A stretch of 64,000 nucleotides of DNA from an uncultured Chloroflexota bacterium (GTDB lineage: Bacteria > Chloroflexota > Anaerolineae > Aggregatilineales > Phototrophicaceae). Both the position numbers and the translations under genes were made by a program. The number at the start of each line of letters is the position of its first letter. Within the stretch, counting starts at the first letter, position 1. The stretch lies in NCBI GenBank assembly GCA_937974245.1, contig CALJKV010000080.1, positions 60,295 through 124,294 on the forward strand. Reading direction: 5' to 3'. Of the stretch, positions 1-8,415 are shown one piece after another. The notes under the pieces were generated by a model. That model was given only the letters and a program-made list of their open reading frames with translations, was not told the DNA's origin and ran no database searches.

Positions 1-1429
1 TCACCACGTCATCCAGCCCGCTCCAGTCCACGCCCTTCATGAACCGTCCCCACAATTCCGCCCATTTGGCGTCGCAGTTGGCCGGGTCGCTGGCGGCGGC
101 GGGGTTGGTGTAAACCCAGTGCTGGAAGGCATCCACCACGGCCATGTACGGCCAGAAGCGGACAATGCCCTCTAGGTGTTCGATGCGGGCGCGGGCGGCA
201 TCGGCCTCGCTGTAATAGCCGCCCTGGTCAGCCGTCAGGTAAGGCGCGGCCAGCAGTTCCATAGACATCGAAGCAACTTCCGCGATTTCCGCCGTGATTT
301 CGGACTGCTGGATATAGGGCAGGCGGGCGCTCTCGAAAGCGTGGAAAGCATGACCGCCTTCGTGCAGCAGCGTTTGAACGTCATCGTGCAGGCCAACCGC
401 GTTCATGAAGATGAACGGGCGCTTGACCTGCGAGAAAGTGATCTGGTAGCCGCCGGGCGCTTTGCCCTTGCGGTTATCCAGGTCGAGCAGACCTTCCCGC
501 CGCATCGTGGCGAAGTAATCGCCCAACTGCGGGTCAACCTGGCGGAAAATCGCCTCAGCCTTGCTCTTGAGTTCCTCAACATTCCCGAACGGGCGCAGCG
601 GCGGGCGGTTCAGCGGGTCTACATCCAAATCCCAGGGGCGCAGCGTCTCCAGCCCCAACTGCTGGCGGCGCTTTTCATAGATGCGCTGTGCCGCCGGCAC
701 GACGACCTTCTCAATCGCACTGTGGAAGGTCTCGCAGTCCGCCGGGGTGTAGTCGAAGCGCAGCATCGCCTCCCAGCGGTAGTCGCGGTAGGTGGTATGG
801 CCGGTATTCCCGCTGATCTGCTGCCGCAAGTCCATGTACTGCCCCCACAGGCCGTTGAGGGATTCCCTGTCCTGCAACTGGCGTATCGCGGAAAGCCGCC
901 AGGCCTGTTCGCGTTTCGCCCGGTCAGCGTCCTGGTAGATAGGCTGCATCTGCGGCAGTGTCTTCTCCTCACCTTCCCATTCGACTGTTTGCGCCCCGAT
1001 AATCTTGTCGTACTCGTTGCCGAATTTCTGTTCCTGGGTGAACAGCGGCAGATTCGCCTCCCGGAAAAGGGCGGCAGCGGTCCGCATGTTCCGCAGCGGA
1101 ATGGCGAACCCTTCCGGTTGCAGGCCGCTTTCCAGCAGGTGCGTCTTGAGGGTCTGTTCAGCGGCCTGAGCCGGTTCCGCGATGGTTTCCAGGAAGTGGT
1201 AAAACCGCTGGATGCCAGCCTCATCGGTCGTATCCACCGTCGTCGCCACATACAGGCGCGAGCCGGTTTCATCCAGCAGGCAACCCAGCCGCGTCCAGTC
1301 CGCCAGCCACCCGACGACAGTTTCCGGGGTCAGTGTCCGCCCGGCCAGATCGTTGTAATACGGTTCAAACTGCGCCCATTCCCAGTCCTTCACGGCCTGG
1401 GTATTGGTTGGGAGTGTGTCAAATATCAT
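1..1429 (-). CDS. M3-family oligoendopeptidase, C-terminus cut by window edge
   Basis: Zinc metallopeptidase of the thimet/oligoendopeptidase F type, expected to trim short peptides in the cytosol. From the ATG at 1429 the frame stays open for 476 codons and leaves the window, so the C-terminal part is missing; family members are usually around 550-600 residues. The zinc-binding motif HEGGH is at residues 356-360 (bases 350-364) and is followed by AFHAFES, the usual M3 arrangement. No signal peptide is seen. The gene is divergent from pcrA, with about 235 bases between the two starts. Family assignment is firm; substrate is unknown. Confidence 0.9.
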   Translation of the reverse strand, partial: MIFDTLPTNTQAVKDWEWAQFEPYYNDLAGRTLTPETVVGWLADWTRLGCLLDETGSRLYVATTVDTTDEAGIQRFYHFLETIAEPAQAAEQTLKTHLLESGLQPEGFAIPLRNMRTAAALFREANLPLFTQEQKFGNEYDKIIGAQTVEWEGEEKTLPQMQPIYQDADRAKREQAWRLSAIRQLQDRESLNGLWGQYMDLRQQISGNTGHTTYRDYRWEAMLRFDYTPADCETFHSAIEKVVVPAAQRIYEKRRQQLGLETLRPWDLDVDPLNRPPLRPFGNVEELKSKAEAIFRQVDPQLGDYFATMRREGLLDLDNRKGKAPGGYQITFSQVKRPFIFMNAVGLHDDVQTLLHEGGHAFHAFESARLPYIQQSEITAEIAEVASMSMELLAAPYLTADQGGYYSEADAARARIEHLEGIVRFWPYMAVVDAFQHWVYTNPAAASDPANCDAKWAELWGRFMKGVDWSGLDDVV

Positions 1430-1597
1430 GTGTGTTCAGTCCTTTTATGGTGTTCGTACTGTTGGGTAGATGAAGCCACCCCACCGCCTCGCACAAACTG
1501 TTGGTTGGTGTCAAAAGCCCTCTGATTGTATCCGGCGGCAGGGGGATGGGCAAGTGAGCGCGGTAGTGGAGTCATACCTCCCGGCCACACTAAACCT

Positions 1598-1626
1598 GTT
1601 TGCGTCTCGTGGTTGTCTGCTACAAT
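1598..1626 (+). promoter_or_regulatory. Candidate extended -10 promoter of pcrA
   Basis: TGCTACAAT ends at 1626 (-10 box TACAAT at 1621-1626 preceded by TGC, an extended -10). A poor -35 match, GTTTGC, lies 17 bases upstream. The same TGC plus TACAAT/TATAAT arrangement precedes the MFS gene at 34582 and elp3 at 49377, which supports it as a house promoter style. Not tested. Confidence 0.45.
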
Positions 1627-1665
1627 CGGGGGGTGAACTGTGTCGAAATAAGGTGGGGTGAGGGT

Positions 1666-3918
1666 ATGGTCGCAGCAGGGTTACTGGAAGGATTGAACGA
1701 ACAGCAGCGCGAGGCGGTGACAGCACCCGCCGGGCCGGTGCTGGTGCTGGCTGGGCCGGGCAGCGGCAAAACCCGTGTGTTGACTCATCGAATCGCCTAT
1801 ATGATCCGCGAAAAGGGCATCCACCCCAGCAGTATGATGGCCGTCACCTTCACCAACAAGGCCGCCGGGGAGATGCGCCACCGCGTCGAGTCGCTGCTGG
1901 CGGGGCGGCTGCAAGGCACGCAGATCGGCACATTCCACTCCATCTGTGCCCGCATCTTACGGCGCGAAGCCGAATACACCCCCTACACCGCCGATTACCT
2001 GATTTACGATACCGATGACCAGGTAGCCGTCATCAACCAGGCCATGACCGAACTCAATGTGGATACCAAACGCCACAAGCCCCGTGCCATCCTCGGCCAG
2101 ATTTCCAACGCCAAGAACGAACTGATTGACGCTGCCCACTATGTCGGCAGCTCCTACCAGGGGGAAATCACCCGCCGCGCCTATGCCCGCTACCAGGAAA
2201 TCCTGGTCGCTAATAACGCCCGCGACTTTGACGACCTGCTCATGGATATGGTGCTGCTGCTGGACGATAACGAGGTGATTCGCGCCAAGTACCAGCGTTA
2301 TATCGAACATCTGCTGGTGGATGAGTTCCAGGATACCAACGCGGCGCAGTACCGCCTGGTGCAGCTGCTGGCACAACCGCAGGGGTCGGTGTTCGTGGTG
2401 GGCGATGAAGATCAGGCCATTTATGGCTGGCGCGGCGCGGATTACCGTAACGTGCTGCAATTCCGCAAAGACTTCCCCAATTGTAAGGTGATTCTGCTGG
2501 AACAGAACTACCGCTCGACCCAGATCGTGCTGGACGCGGCGCGGGCGGTGATTGACCGCAATTCGAACCGCACTCGCAAGGCGCTCTTTACCGAACAGGA
2601 AGGCGGCAGTCCCATCACCGTCCACGAGGCTTACGCCGAAACCGACGAGGCGCAGTTCGTGGTTGAGACCATCGAGACAATAGCCCGCGCTGACCGCCTG
2701 GCCTACCGCGATTTCGCCATCATGTACCGCACCAATGCCCAATCGCGGGCGCTGGAAGAGGCGCTGGTCAAAGCCAACCTGCCTTATAAACTGGTGGGTG
2801 GCGTCGGCTTCTATAAACGGCGCGAAGTGCGCGACCTGCTGGCCTACCTGCGCGTGGTGAACAACCCCAACGACAGCGTGAGTTTCAGCCGGATTGTGAA
2901 CGTCCCCAAGCGCGGTATCGGCAAGAAGTCGGTGGAAGACTTCCAGCGCTGGGCCATGCGGGAGCGCCTGACAACCAGCGAAGGACTGGCGGCCCTGGCG
3001 AGCGGCATGAATACCCCGCTGCCGAACGCCGCCACGAAGAAACTCAGTGCCTTCTGGGAGATGATTGAGGACTGGCAGAAGATCGCCGCCGAGGGCGACC
3101 TGGCCGCCCTGCTGGATGACGTTATCGCCCGTACCGGCTTCACGCTCCATCTGCACAACACCAGCGACAGCACCGACGAGGCGCTGGAACGCGAGGACAA
3201 TGTGCGCGAGCTGCGCGGCCTGCTCGCCAGCCAGGAGGCGGACGTTTCGCTTAATGATTTCTTGCAGGAAGTCGCCCTGGTGGCCGACGTGGATACACTG
3301 ACCGGGGACGATAGCGACACCATCACCCTGATGACGCTGCATTCCGCCAAAGGGCTGGAATACCCGGTGGTGTTCCTGACCGGATTAGAGGAGGGCGTGC
3401 TGCCCCATTTCCGTTCCATCGGCGAGGCTGACGGGCTGGAAGAGGAGCGGCGGCTGCTCTACGTGGGCATTACCCGCGCCATGCGCCAGTTGTTTATCTC
3501 CCATGCTTTCCGCCGCATGACGTATGGCGACAGCAGCCCCAGCGTGCCGAGCCGCTTCCTGGCGGATATTCCGCCGGACTTGCTGGAAGGTGTCTCATCC
3601 CGAATGCGGCAGCAGTACGATTTCGCCGCTTTTATGGAAGATACCACCTGGGACGATGACGACATCGAGGAAGAACCGCCGCTGTCCGAGCAGCAGCAGG
3701 CGATTCGTTCCCGTATCGCGCCGTTTTCCCCGGCGCCTCGCGCCCCACTGTCGCGCTTCCACAGCGGGGTGCGCGTCCAGCACCCGAAATTTGGCGAGGG
3801 CATCGTGATCGAAACCCGGCGTGTCGGCACAGACGAAGAGGTGACGGTCAGTTTCGCCGCGCATGGCATCAAGCGCCTCTCCGCCAGCTTCGCCAACCTG
3901 GTGGTTATGGGCGAATGA
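1666..3918 (+). CDS. pcrA: ATP-dependent DNA helicase PcrA/UvrD (superfamily 1A)
   Basis: 3'-5' DNA helicase for nucleotide-excision and replication-linked repair. All SF1A motifs are visible: Walker A AGPGSGKT (Lys35), Walker B VDEFQDT near residue 219, GDEDQAIYGWRGA, QNYRST, a TLHSAKGLEYPVVF motif V and EEERRLLYVGITRA. The last 50 residues (GVRVQHPKFGEGIV onward) form the small Tudor-like domain that is typical of PcrA rather than RecB-like helicases. The start is set at ATG 1666, preceded by a GGGGTGAGGG purine run; an in-frame ATG-like start at 1600 would add 22 unlikely residues and precede the promoter. It is 750 residues, normal for PcrA, and ends 3 bases from the convergent gene. Confidence 0.95.
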   Translation: MVAAGLLEGLNEQQREAVTAPAGPVLVLAGPGSGKTRVLTHRIAYMIREKGIHPSSMMAVTFTNKAAGEMRHRVESLLAGRLQGTQIGTFHSICARILRREAEYTPYTADYLIYDTDDQVAVINQAMTELNVDTKRHKPRAILGQISNAKNELIDAAHYVGSSYQGEITRRAYARYQEILVANNARDFDDLLMDMVLLLDDNEVIRAKYQRYIEHLLVDEFQDTNAAQYRLVQLLAQPQGSVFVVGDEDQAIYGWRGADYRNVLQFRKDFPNCKVILLEQNYRSTQIVLDAARAVIDRNSNRTRKALFTEQEGGSPITVHEAYAETDEAQFVVETIETIARADRLAYRDFAIMYRTNAQSRALEEALVKANLPYKLVGGVGFYKRREVRDLLAYLRVVNNPNDSVSFSRIVNVPKRGIGKKSVEDFQRWAMRERLTTSEGLAALASGMNTPLPNAATKKLSAFWEMIEDWQKIAAEGDLAALLDDVIARTGFTLHLHNTSDSTDEALEREDNVRELRGLLASQEADVSLNDFLQEVALVADVDTLTGDDSDTITLMTLHSAKGLEYPVVFLTGLEEGVLPHFRSIGEADGLEEERRLLYVGITRAMRQLFISHAFRRMTYGDSSPSVPSRFLADIPPDLLEGVSSRMRQQYDFAAFMEDTTWDDDDIEEEPPLSEQQQAIRSRIAPFSPAPRAPLSRFHSGVRVQHPKFGEGIVIETRRVGTDEEVTVSFAAHGIKRLSASFANLVVMGE

Positions 3919-3921
3919 CCC

Positions 3922-4881
3922 TCACGCCGCTATTTCCGGCACGTCAAGACGCCCGGCCTGCTTCAGGACGATAGCGGCCTGGAGCGACACCCACCGGTTC
4001 GTTTCCTCCTGGCTGCCTAATCCCTTCCAGGTACGCCGGCGGAAGGGACTGCTGCCGCGCCAGTGCCCGTTCTCGCCGCGCAGCACTTCCAGCCAATCGA
4101 GGGCCGCCTGCGCCCTGGGATGATCGAGTGCATTGACTTCGCCCAGCAGCCGGAGCGTAAACAGGATGTCCGTCTGGTAGAACAGCGGGAAGTTCAGCTT
4201 GAACCACAGCGGATGTATCTTGCCATTATCGGGCGTGGGATAGTCGGCGGCGGTCAGGCTGAAGGAGTCGAGCAGGAAGGTGAGCGCCTCGTGGATGGTA
4301 TCGGCCATTTCGCCGGGTTGCTGACCGGAGGGCAGAGCGGCTAATCCCCATAAGGTACGCACCACACCCCAGGCACAGGGATGACCGGCGTTGTGCTGGC
4401 ACAGGCAGTGCCCCTCCTGAATGTCGTGTACGGCGTAGCGGGCGACGGCCTGAGTACGCTCGTCGTCGCCATAGCCCGCGTAGGCGGCATAACGCAGCAT
4501 GTTCCCCCAGAAGCAGGAAAAGCCATGCCCGTCCTGGACGAGCTGCCGCCGCATTTCGGCAGCGGTTTCATTGAGCATGTATTCGACGCCGCGCTTGAAT
4601 CGCGGATCGGTTTCGTTAGCGGCCAGTTCCTCCAGCAGCATCATGCTCCAGTGGGTGCTGACATACTTGGGCGTATAGTAACTCTGTTCGCCGGCCCACT
4701 GCCCGCTATCGGTCTGGTTGGCGTAGATGGCCGGAACCACGCCATCCGTCATGATGGCCTCCCGGTCACGGAGCAGCGCCGGGTCATCTGCCGGGCGACC
4801 CAGCAGATCGCGGCGGGTTCGGTAACGGATGGACGGCGTACCGGCATCCAGCAGCCAGTGAACAAACGCTTCTTCAGGCAT
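3922..4881 (-). CDS. Toroid-like (prenyltransferase/terpene-cyclase fold) protein of unknown function
   Basis: A soluble 319-residue protein made of repeated helical pairs with motifs of the type W-x-L-x-A-L and DGHG...FW. This resembles the alpha/alpha toroid of squalene-cyclase and prenyltransferase-like proteins, and similar Chloroflexota proteins are usually left as hypothetical. The catalytic DxDD of squalene cyclases is not visible, so enzymatic activity is not claimed. A Cys/His-rich stretch (CLCQHNAGHPCAWG, around residues 160-173) could bind metal. The start is well supported by AAGGAGGAGGT just upstream and a promoter at 4913-4941. Apparently monocistronic, convergent with pcrA. Confidence 0.7.
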   Translation of the reverse strand: MPEEAFVHWLLDAGTPSIRYRTRRDLLGRPADDPALLRDREAIMTDGVVPAIYANQTDSGQWAGEQSYYTPKYVSTHWSMMLLEELAANETDPRFKRGVEYMLNETAAEMRRQLVQDGHGFSCFWGNMLRYAAYAGYGDDERTQAVARYAVHDIQEGHCLCQHNAGHPCAWGVVRTLWGLAALPSGQQPGEMADTIHEALTFLLDSFSLTAADYPTPDNGKIHPLWFKLNFPLFYQTDILFTLRLLGEVNALDHPRAQAALDWLEVLRGENGHWRGSSPFRRRTWKGLGSQEETNRWVSLQAAIVLKQAGRLDVPEIAA

Positions 4882-4912
4882 ACCTCCTCCTTAGACCAAA
4901 TGTTCTGGATTG

Positions 4913-4941
4913 AGTATACCCTTTTTGAGCGGTGCAAGCAA
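4913..4941 (-). promoter_or_regulatory. Sigma70-like promoter of the toroid-like gene
   Basis: On the minus strand TTGCTT (4936-4941) and TATACT (4913-4918) are separated by exactly 17 bases, 32 bases ahead of the ATG at 4881. Good match to housekeeping promoter spacing. Confidence 0.55.
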
Positions 4942-5048
4942 CAATGCTTGTCATCTTTCCACCCTGACAATTGACGTGAGTGGGTGGGCAGATAGCATCA
5001 GGGACAACGCCTGTGTTGTCCCTACAAAATCATCCTGAATTATCGTTG

Positions 5049-5102
5049 GGACAGGGCAGGCCCTGTCCAGAACATCTTGCCGGGCATTTTAATGCTTGGC
5101 AG
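5049..5102. repeat. Dispersed double-hairpin repeat, family R2
   Basis: Two adjacent hairpins: GGACAGGG/CCCTGTCC (5049-5068) and TGCCGGGCATT/AATGCTTGGCA (5079-5101). Closely related pairs occur at 56170-56226, and the second hairpin alone at 22918-22950 and 35797-35820. It fills the gap between the toroid-like gene and the metalloprotease-like gene. REP-like; function unknown. Confidence 0.6.
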
Positions 5103-5124
5103 ACAGCATGACACGGGCATTGGC

Positions 5125-6387
5125 TTACTCCGCCCCGGCCAGCAGCGTTTGTGCCATGTCGGGCGTCGGCGCGGAGACGACCAGCGTCCCGGCGTCATCC
5201 GTGACCATACAGCGTGTCTCGGCGGCGGTTGACCAGCATGTCCCGTCACGGGCGGCTTCGCCAAATTTCGCGTCCCCTAACGCCGCATACGCTTCGGCAA
5301 ACTCGGAGGCATCCTCCGGCGTATCCCAGGCGAGGCGCAGCGCCCAGGCGCGTTGGCCGCTCTCGGCGTTGTAGTAGATGTGGTACAGGTCGCCACCCCA
5401 CCCGGCAGCAGCGGCGTTGGCCTGCACAGCCTCAAGCCCCGTCTTGAGGTGCGAACGCAGGTAAAACTCCCCTAGCGGACGATCCAGCAGCAGTGCCCAG
5501 CCCGCGCCTAATTCCTCGGTCACATCGGGCAGCGTGACGACCTGCGGGACTTCATTTTCCAGGTATTTGACCGGGTGCAGAATCTGTTCGGTGGATACCG
5601 GCGGGTTGGTGTAAGCCGCGTCCACCAGCGGCCAGCCGCCCTCAATCCGCAGCCGGTTGACAAACCCCATGCCGGATTCATAGGCGAACAACTGCTCGGT
5701 GATAATGAACTCCGGCGCGTCTTCCGGCAGAGTGAACGCGCCCACCGAATACCCTTGCAACAGCACGCCCACCAGCAGCATGGGGTTATCCTGCGCGAGG
5801 TCCTGCAGGAACACCGTCATGGTCGCGGTGGCGTCGCCTTCCACCAGGGCGAGCGCGGCAGCCGTCGCGTCGGGGTTCGTCATATCTTCAAGTCCCAGGC
5901 TGTCCAGGCTGAAGTGCTGGTCTTGCAGGGCGTGGGTGAATTCGTGCGCATAGGTGATCTGTTCCAGCACGGGCAGGCTGTCCCCCGGCACGCCGCCGGA
6001 AAGCAGCAGCACGTTCATGTCTTTGGTTTCGGTGTCGTAAAATCCGGCCACGCCCGATGGACTGGTGAGGAACGCCAGGTACACCGCCCGCAAGTCCACG
6101 TCCGCCGGGAGCAGATCGAAGGCGACGTAAAACTGCGTCTCGCGCAGGGCGATGTCGTCGGTCAGCTCATTCTGGTACAGGTGGGTGAAGTAGTCCAGGA
6201 TGTCGGCACGGGTGGGGAAGCGCCGCATCACCGGGGTGATAATGTCCAGGCCGCGCGCCCGGCTGGTCAGCGCTTCAATCGCGGTCAGCTGCTGTTCCAG
6301 CGCCGGGCTGATGACCGGCGTCTCCTGGGCGGCGACCCCGCCCGCCAGGGCCAGCAGCATAATTCCAATAAGCCACAAACGGTTCAT
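5125..6387 (-). CDS. Exported HEFTH-motif metalloprotease-like protein
   Basis: A 420-residue exported protein. A signal peptide (residues 1-20, ending GGVAAQ) leads into a soluble domain. The motif HEFTHALQDQHF, with YAHE in front, has the HExxH pattern of zincin metalloproteases, and the ALALVEGDAT stretch about 35 residues later places a Glu where gluzincins carry the third zinc ligand. This looks like a secreted peptidase-like family known in Chloroflexota only as hypothetical. Start ATG follows AAAGGAGTAAC. No partner gene is adjacent. The role is inferred from the motif only. Confidence 0.7.
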   Translation of the reverse strand: MNRLWLIGIMLLALAGGVAAQETPVISPALEQQLTAIEALTSRARGLDIITPVMRRFPTRADILDYFTHLYQNELTDDIALRETQFYVAFDLLPADVDLRAVYLAFLTSPSGVAGFYDTETKDMNVLLLSGGVPGDSLPVLEQITYAHEFTHALQDQHFSLDSLGLEDMTNPDATAAALALVEGDATATMTVFLQDLAQDNPMLLVGVLLQGYSVGAFTLPEDAPEFIITEQLFAYESGMGFVNRLRIEGGWPLVDAAYTNPPVSTEQILHPVKYLENEVPQVVTLPDVTEELGAGWALLLDRPLGEFYLRSHLKTGLEAVQANAAAAGWGGDLYHIYYNAESGQRAWALRLAWDTPEDASEFAEAYAALGDAKFGEAARDGTCWSTAAETRCMVTDDAGTLVVSAPTPDMAQTLLAGAE

Positions 6388-6407
6388 AGTTACTCCTTTA
6401 ATTAAGA

Positions 6408-6549
6408 GTCTATCCGTAAAATCCCGTTTATGCCTTACCTCACCCCTTCCGAACCTTCGGTTCTCCTTCCCCTCTCCATTGTGGAGAGGGGAAAACGAGC
6501 GCAGCGAGTAGGGGTGAGGTCAGACAACCTAACGTATTTGCGGATAGCG
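6408..6549. repeat. Palindromic MITE-like element, family R3
   Basis: About 142 bp bounded by inverted termini TATCCGTAAAAT (6411-6422) and ATTTGCGGATA (6536-6546), with a second inverted pair CTCACCCCT / AGGGGTGAG inside. No coding capacity. One terminus plus about 50 bp recurs inverted at 52901-52950. Reads as a small non-autonomous palindromic element. Confidence 0.6.
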
Positions 6550-6555
6550 ATTAAC

Positions 6556-7275
6556 TCATTCACTCACATTGTTCGTTTTAGCCTGTTTCAACATGTCGAA
6601 CAACACATAGCCGGTCACACCACCGAAGATAATCGGCGTCGAACAGCAACAAAGCGAGTAAGAGAGTACAGCATTCCGCACGATAAACACAATCATCACA
6701 AACGAACCAGACGCAGCGATACCGCCCAATGCTGCACCCAGTATCCACCGATATGCCTGCTGGAAAGAGTGGCGCAGTACCAGCCATTGGGGCAGGCTGA
6801 CCGCTATGCCGACAAATGCGCCTATCACAGCCAGGGTGACAAGCCCCGTCTCATTAACGGTCATATCGGTGTCAAGGCCGCTTACCATTCCGTGCTGAAA
6901 AGTAAATAGTGATGACGATGGTATAATTCTGCTGCCAAGCCAGAAACCAGCCAATGCCATGATAACATTTAAGGAATTGGCCGCTAGCCACCCCCAACGG
7001 GACATCTTGCCCTTGAGCGCAATGTGCCACTGTGCCAGACCCACAGAAAAACCGACCAGCAATATTGTCACACCTGTTAAGATAGGGAACAACCAATCAA
7101 TCGAGTCGGGATTCCAGCGGTTTTGCCAGGAGATGGTGGCGATCAGTTCCCACAACATAGCTGTAGAAAAGGCAACGATGAAGCCAAGTATCCAACCAAC
7201 CAGGGTCGCCACAGCCCACCGGACAATAAACTGCCTGCGGGTTCGTTCCTCTGGTTGGTTCGTCATCGTAGTCAT
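6556..7275 (-). CDS. Polytopic membrane protein, unknown function
   Basis: 239 residues with about six hydrophobic segments (for example VGWILGFIVAF, WLFPILTGVTILLVGF, LNVIMALAGFWLG, LVTLAVIGAFVGIAV) and a Cys-rich segment CCCST close to the C-terminus. No family recognised. It begins 16 bases after the stop of the immunity-like gene and so is probably translated from the same message as the LuxR regulator and that gene. A second in-frame ATG lies 9 bases in. Possible roles are a sensor or a membrane partner of the neighbours; nothing in the sequence decides this. Confidence 0.65.
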   Translation of the reverse strand: MTTMTNQPEERTRRQFIVRWAVATLVGWILGFIVAFSTAMLWELIATISWQNRWNPDSIDWLFPILTGVTILLVGFSVGLAQWHIALKGKMSRWGWLAANSLNVIMALAGFWLGSRIIPSSSLFTFQHGMVSGLDTDMTVNETGLVTLAVIGAFVGIAVSLPQWLVLRHSFQQAYRWILGAALGGIAASGSFVMIVFIVRNAVLSYSLCCCSTPIIFGGVTGYVLFDMLKQAKTNNVSE

Positions 7276-7291
7276 GCCGTCTTAGCCCGTT

Positions 7292-7729
7292 TCAACTTTC
7301 CCAGGTCTTAAGCGCCAAGAACCGACGCAGGATGCCCGGCAGTGTCGTCGGGTCAATTTCGAAGGCGAAGTTCAGTTTCTGAACACGCATCCAATCACTC
7401 ACATAGGTGTAGCGACCTAATTGCCCTTCAACCATCATGTGTCCCAGCGTATCCAGATTTCGGAAGGTCAACTGCAACTCTTCTGGACTCATACTGATCA
7501 GCGATGCAGTACCTCGACGATCTCGTTCCAGATTCGTGAATTCCAGCAGGAATTTTTCATAGTGGGTAGGCAAAATGCCAATACCATCAACCTTCCCACT
7601 CAGTCCATACGCGTGAACTGTCACGCTCCATTCCATATAACGAAACACACCGTGTCCGTGTGGTATTTCTTCTTCCACCTGCGTCACGTCAATCGTGATT
7701 TGCCCTTGAGAGCCGATGATTTCGAGCAT
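7292..7729 (-). CDS. WapI/DUF6228-like small protein (possible immunity-type fold)
   Basis: A soluble protein of about 145 residues. Its pattern (W-x-V-x-V near residue 35, alternating strands, a central ELQLTF, GHMMVEGQL, then LNFAFEIDPTTL) resembles the WapI/DUF6228 family, which contains immunity proteins of contact-dependent toxins. No toxin gene is visible here, so the immunity role is uncertain. A GTG at 7738 is possible, but the ATG at 7729 is preceded by AGAGGTG at 6 bases and is preferred. It begins a few bases after the stop of the LuxR regulator, suggesting translational coupling. Confidence 0.6.
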   Translation of the reverse strand: MLEIIGSQGQITIDVTQVEEEIPHGHGVFRYMEWSVTVHAYGLSGKVDGIGILPTHYEKFLLEFTNLERDRRGTASLISMSPEELQLTFRNLDTLGHMMVEGQLGRYTYVSDWMRVQKLNFAFEIDPTTLPGILRRFLALKTWES

Positions 7730-7740
7730 AGCATTCACCT

Positions 7741-8370
7741 CTACAGCATAATTAGCCCGGCGCGGGTGGCGCTCACCACCGCTTCGGTGCGGCTCTGCGC
7801 CCCTAATTTGCTCATAATGGCGTTCACGTGGAACTTAACGGTGTGGTCGGTGATGCGCAGTTTCTGCGCGATGGCCTTGTTCGTCAGCCCTTCCGCCATG
7901 AGTTGCAGCACCTCTTTTTCACGGGGGGTCAGCGACTCAACCGGCTCCGCCGCCGCCGTCCCGCCGCTGGGCAGCACACTCGCAGCCAGCCCGGAATCCA
8001 GCACGACCAGCCCATCCAGCACCGCCGCCAGCGCCGAAGCGACTGCTCCCGCGCCGGTATCATAGCGCAGCAGCCCGGTTATCCCGGCGGCCCAGGCGTC
8101 CGTCGCCTGTGACTCGCTGTTCAGGAGCGCCACCGCCGCGATACCTGCCGATTGCAGGTCGGCCAGCCATGTCGGGGAGTCATCCCAGCCCAGGTCGCAC
8201 ACCACGGCGTCCGGCTCGTACAGGTCGAGTTCATCCAGCAGCGCCGCGCCGCCGCACTGCCCGACGACCACCAGCCCCTCCGTCCCGGCCAGCAGCGCCA
8301 CCAGCCCGACTCGTGCCAGCGGGTTATCGCCCACCACCAATACTTTGATCTCAGCCATATCAGGTTTCAT
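7741..8370 (-). CDS. NarL/LuxR-family response regulator with atypical receiver
   Basis: 209 residues: a receiver domain (1-120) followed by a LuxR helix-turn-helix (about 146-205, SLTPREKEVLQLMAEGLTNKAIA...). The phosphoacceptor is probably Asp59 (AVVCDLG). The conserved Lys of the signalling triad is replaced by Arg102 (GLLRYDTG), and the acidic pair at the N-terminus is reduced to GDN, so classical phosphorylation may be altered or lost. No histidine kinase lies adjacent. A TATAAT box ends 6 bases before the ATG, so the message may be leaderless. Likely first gene of an operon with the next two genes. Confidence 0.85.
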   Translation of the reverse strand: MKPDMAEIKVLVVGDNPLARVGLVALLAGTEGLVVVGQCGGAALLDELDLYEPDAVVCDLGWDDSPTWLADLQSAGIAAVALLNSESQATDAWAAGITGLLRYDTGAGAVASALAAVLDGLVVLDSGLAASVLPSGGTAAAEPVESLTPREKEVLQLMAEGLTNKAIAQKLRITDHTVKFHVNAIMSKLGAQSRTEAVVSATRAGLIML

Positions 8371-8375
8371 GTCTC

Positions 8376-8381
8376 ATTATA
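8376..8381 (-). promoter_or_regulatory. -10 box immediately before the LuxR regulator start
   Basis: A perfect TATAAT on the minus strand lies so close to ATG 8370 that transcription would start at or next to the A of the start codon. No good -35 is visible. No Shine-Dalgarno sequence separates box and start. Confidence 0.45.
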
Positions 8382-8415
8382 CGGCAGTTACGCGGGATAG
8401 GTTGCTATCGGGGAA

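Noticed and set aside
176..1525. 449-residue plus-strand frame at the left edge
   Set aside because: Lies opposite the M3 peptidase, whose HEGGH motif is unambiguous.
1957..3342. 461-residue open frame on the minus strand inside pcrA
   Set aside because: Shadow of a GC-rich gene: His/Gln/Val-rich translation with no family features, while the plus strand has all helicase motifs.
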